Of a DNA stretch of 42,614 nucleotides, positions 42,273 through 42,614 are shown piece by piece. The stretch is from contig NZ_JACJSV010000043.1 of the NCBI RefSeq assembly GCF_014698335.1, forward strand, positions 1 through 42,614. Direction: 5' to 3'. Under the pieces are notes generated by a model. That model saw nothing but the letters and a program-made list of their open reading frames with translations, searched no databases and was not told the DNA's origin. The DNA is from Microcystis viridis FACHB-1342. Lineage in GTDB: Bacteria > Cyanobacteriota > Cyanobacteriia > Cyanobacteriales > Microcystaceae. Positions within the stretch are counted from its first letter, which is position 1, and the number at the start of each line of letters is the position of its first letter. Both the position numbers and the translations under genes were made by a program.

Positions 42273-42614
42273 GATTAAAGTTTCCTTAGTGATAATAGGT
42301 TACTTTTATTATAGCATTTTCAAGTTGGATTGAGGTACGGAGATTATCGAGGGTAATTAACCACAGAGACACAGAGGACAGGGAGATTATTTGCCAATGT
42401 TATAATTTGTACTCAATAATAAAGGTGTTCGCTTTTGGAACACAATATTTAAGATGGAATTAACGGGAAGACTCCATGAACGCTATAAAGCAAAAATCTT
42501 AAATTGATAAAAGCGCCAATTCAAAAATGAAACGCATCAACCTCAAGAGTTGACAAAGAAAGGCTCATCAGGTACTGTCTGATCATTAACAAAAACAAAT
42601 CAGACCCAAAATGA
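42273..42614. other. Terminal non-coding stretch upstream of the antitoxin cluster
   Basis: Contains the promoter candidate of the antitoxin cluster and the dispersed ACCACAGAGACACAG repeat (about 42360-42386). It ends in AT-rich sequence with a plus-strand TTGCCAATG...TATAAT-like patch (about 42393-42408) whose spacing is too short for a standard promoter. No gene could be identified before the window ends. Confidence 0.4.
42308..42313 (-). promoter_or_regulatory. Candidate -10 box for the antitoxin cluster
   Basis: The minus strand reads TATAAT at 42313-42308, giving a predicted transcription start near 42300 and a short leader of about 28 nt before the ATG at 42272. No good -35 box is present at the normal distance, consistent with an activator-dependent or regulated promoter, or with misidentification. 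Confidence 0.4.

Overview
The window looks like a cyanobacterial chromosome segment, most likely Microcystis or a close relative. The evidence is the linked rpsT-tatD-rpoB-rpoC2 block, an RpoC2 with the very long cyanobacterial insertion, a PedR-type regulator, a diflavin flavodiiron protein, a CobN/ChlH-type chelatase, HIP1 octamers (GCGATCGC, e.g. 1305-1312 and 5884-5891), and intergenic spaces full of heptanucleotide repeats and small inverted-repeat elements. The genus is an inference from repeat style. No 16S gene is present.

Layout. 1-9.3 kb: the 5' end of a GDP-mannose 4,6-dehydratase gene (minus strand), then rpsT, tatD, rpoB and rpoC2 (plus strand). rpoC1 is not between rpoB and rpoC2. 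9.3-10.2 kb: tRNA-Pro, a plastid-type GNAT acetyltransferase and tRNA-Ser. 10.2-16.7 kb: a repeat-filled spacer, then a parvulin-like protein, a HlyB-like type I secretion ABC transporter with an N-terminal cyclic-nucleotide-binding-like domain and an apparently dead C39 domain, and its HlyD adaptor. 16.7-18.7 kb: hisA (minus), then a PedR-like LuxR regulator overlapping a TolB-like lipoprotein gene. 18.9-24.7 kb: a decayed insertion sequence and four glycosylation genes (two GT2 enzymes and two multi-spanning GT-C-like proteins). 24.7-29 kb: a DUF1815-like gene, rpe, a histidinol-phosphatase/IMPase-like gene, a repeat-built coiled-coil membrane protein and an FtsH-like metalloprotease without an AAA domain. 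29-39.7 kb: hypF, a small hypothetical gene, a flavodiiron gene whose 3' end is duplicated exactly 1400 bp downstream around a UPF0175/DUF3368 toxin-antitoxin-like pair, a CobN/BchH-type chelatase large subunit and moaC. 39.7-42.6 kb: tRNA-Arg, a membrane TPR protein and two tandem paralogous small acidic proteins, the downstream one overlapping a PIN-domain toxin gene that carries a one-base frameshift.

How the parts relate. The transcription/translation block and the tRNAs are core. The secretion genes form one module (chaperone or isomerase, exporter, adaptor), split by repeat insertion. The glycosyltransferases and gmd suggest surface polysaccharide or glycan synthesis nearby. The right half mixes conserved metabolism with toxin-antitoxin modules and small mobile elements.

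The least explained items are the tandem antitoxin-like family at 41.7-42.3 kb, the 1400-bp duplication at the flavodiiron locus, and the several families of short inverted-repeat elements and heptamer arrays, including a strongly G-quadruplex-prone array upstream of rpe. I found no CRISPR array, rRNA, prophage or intact transposase.
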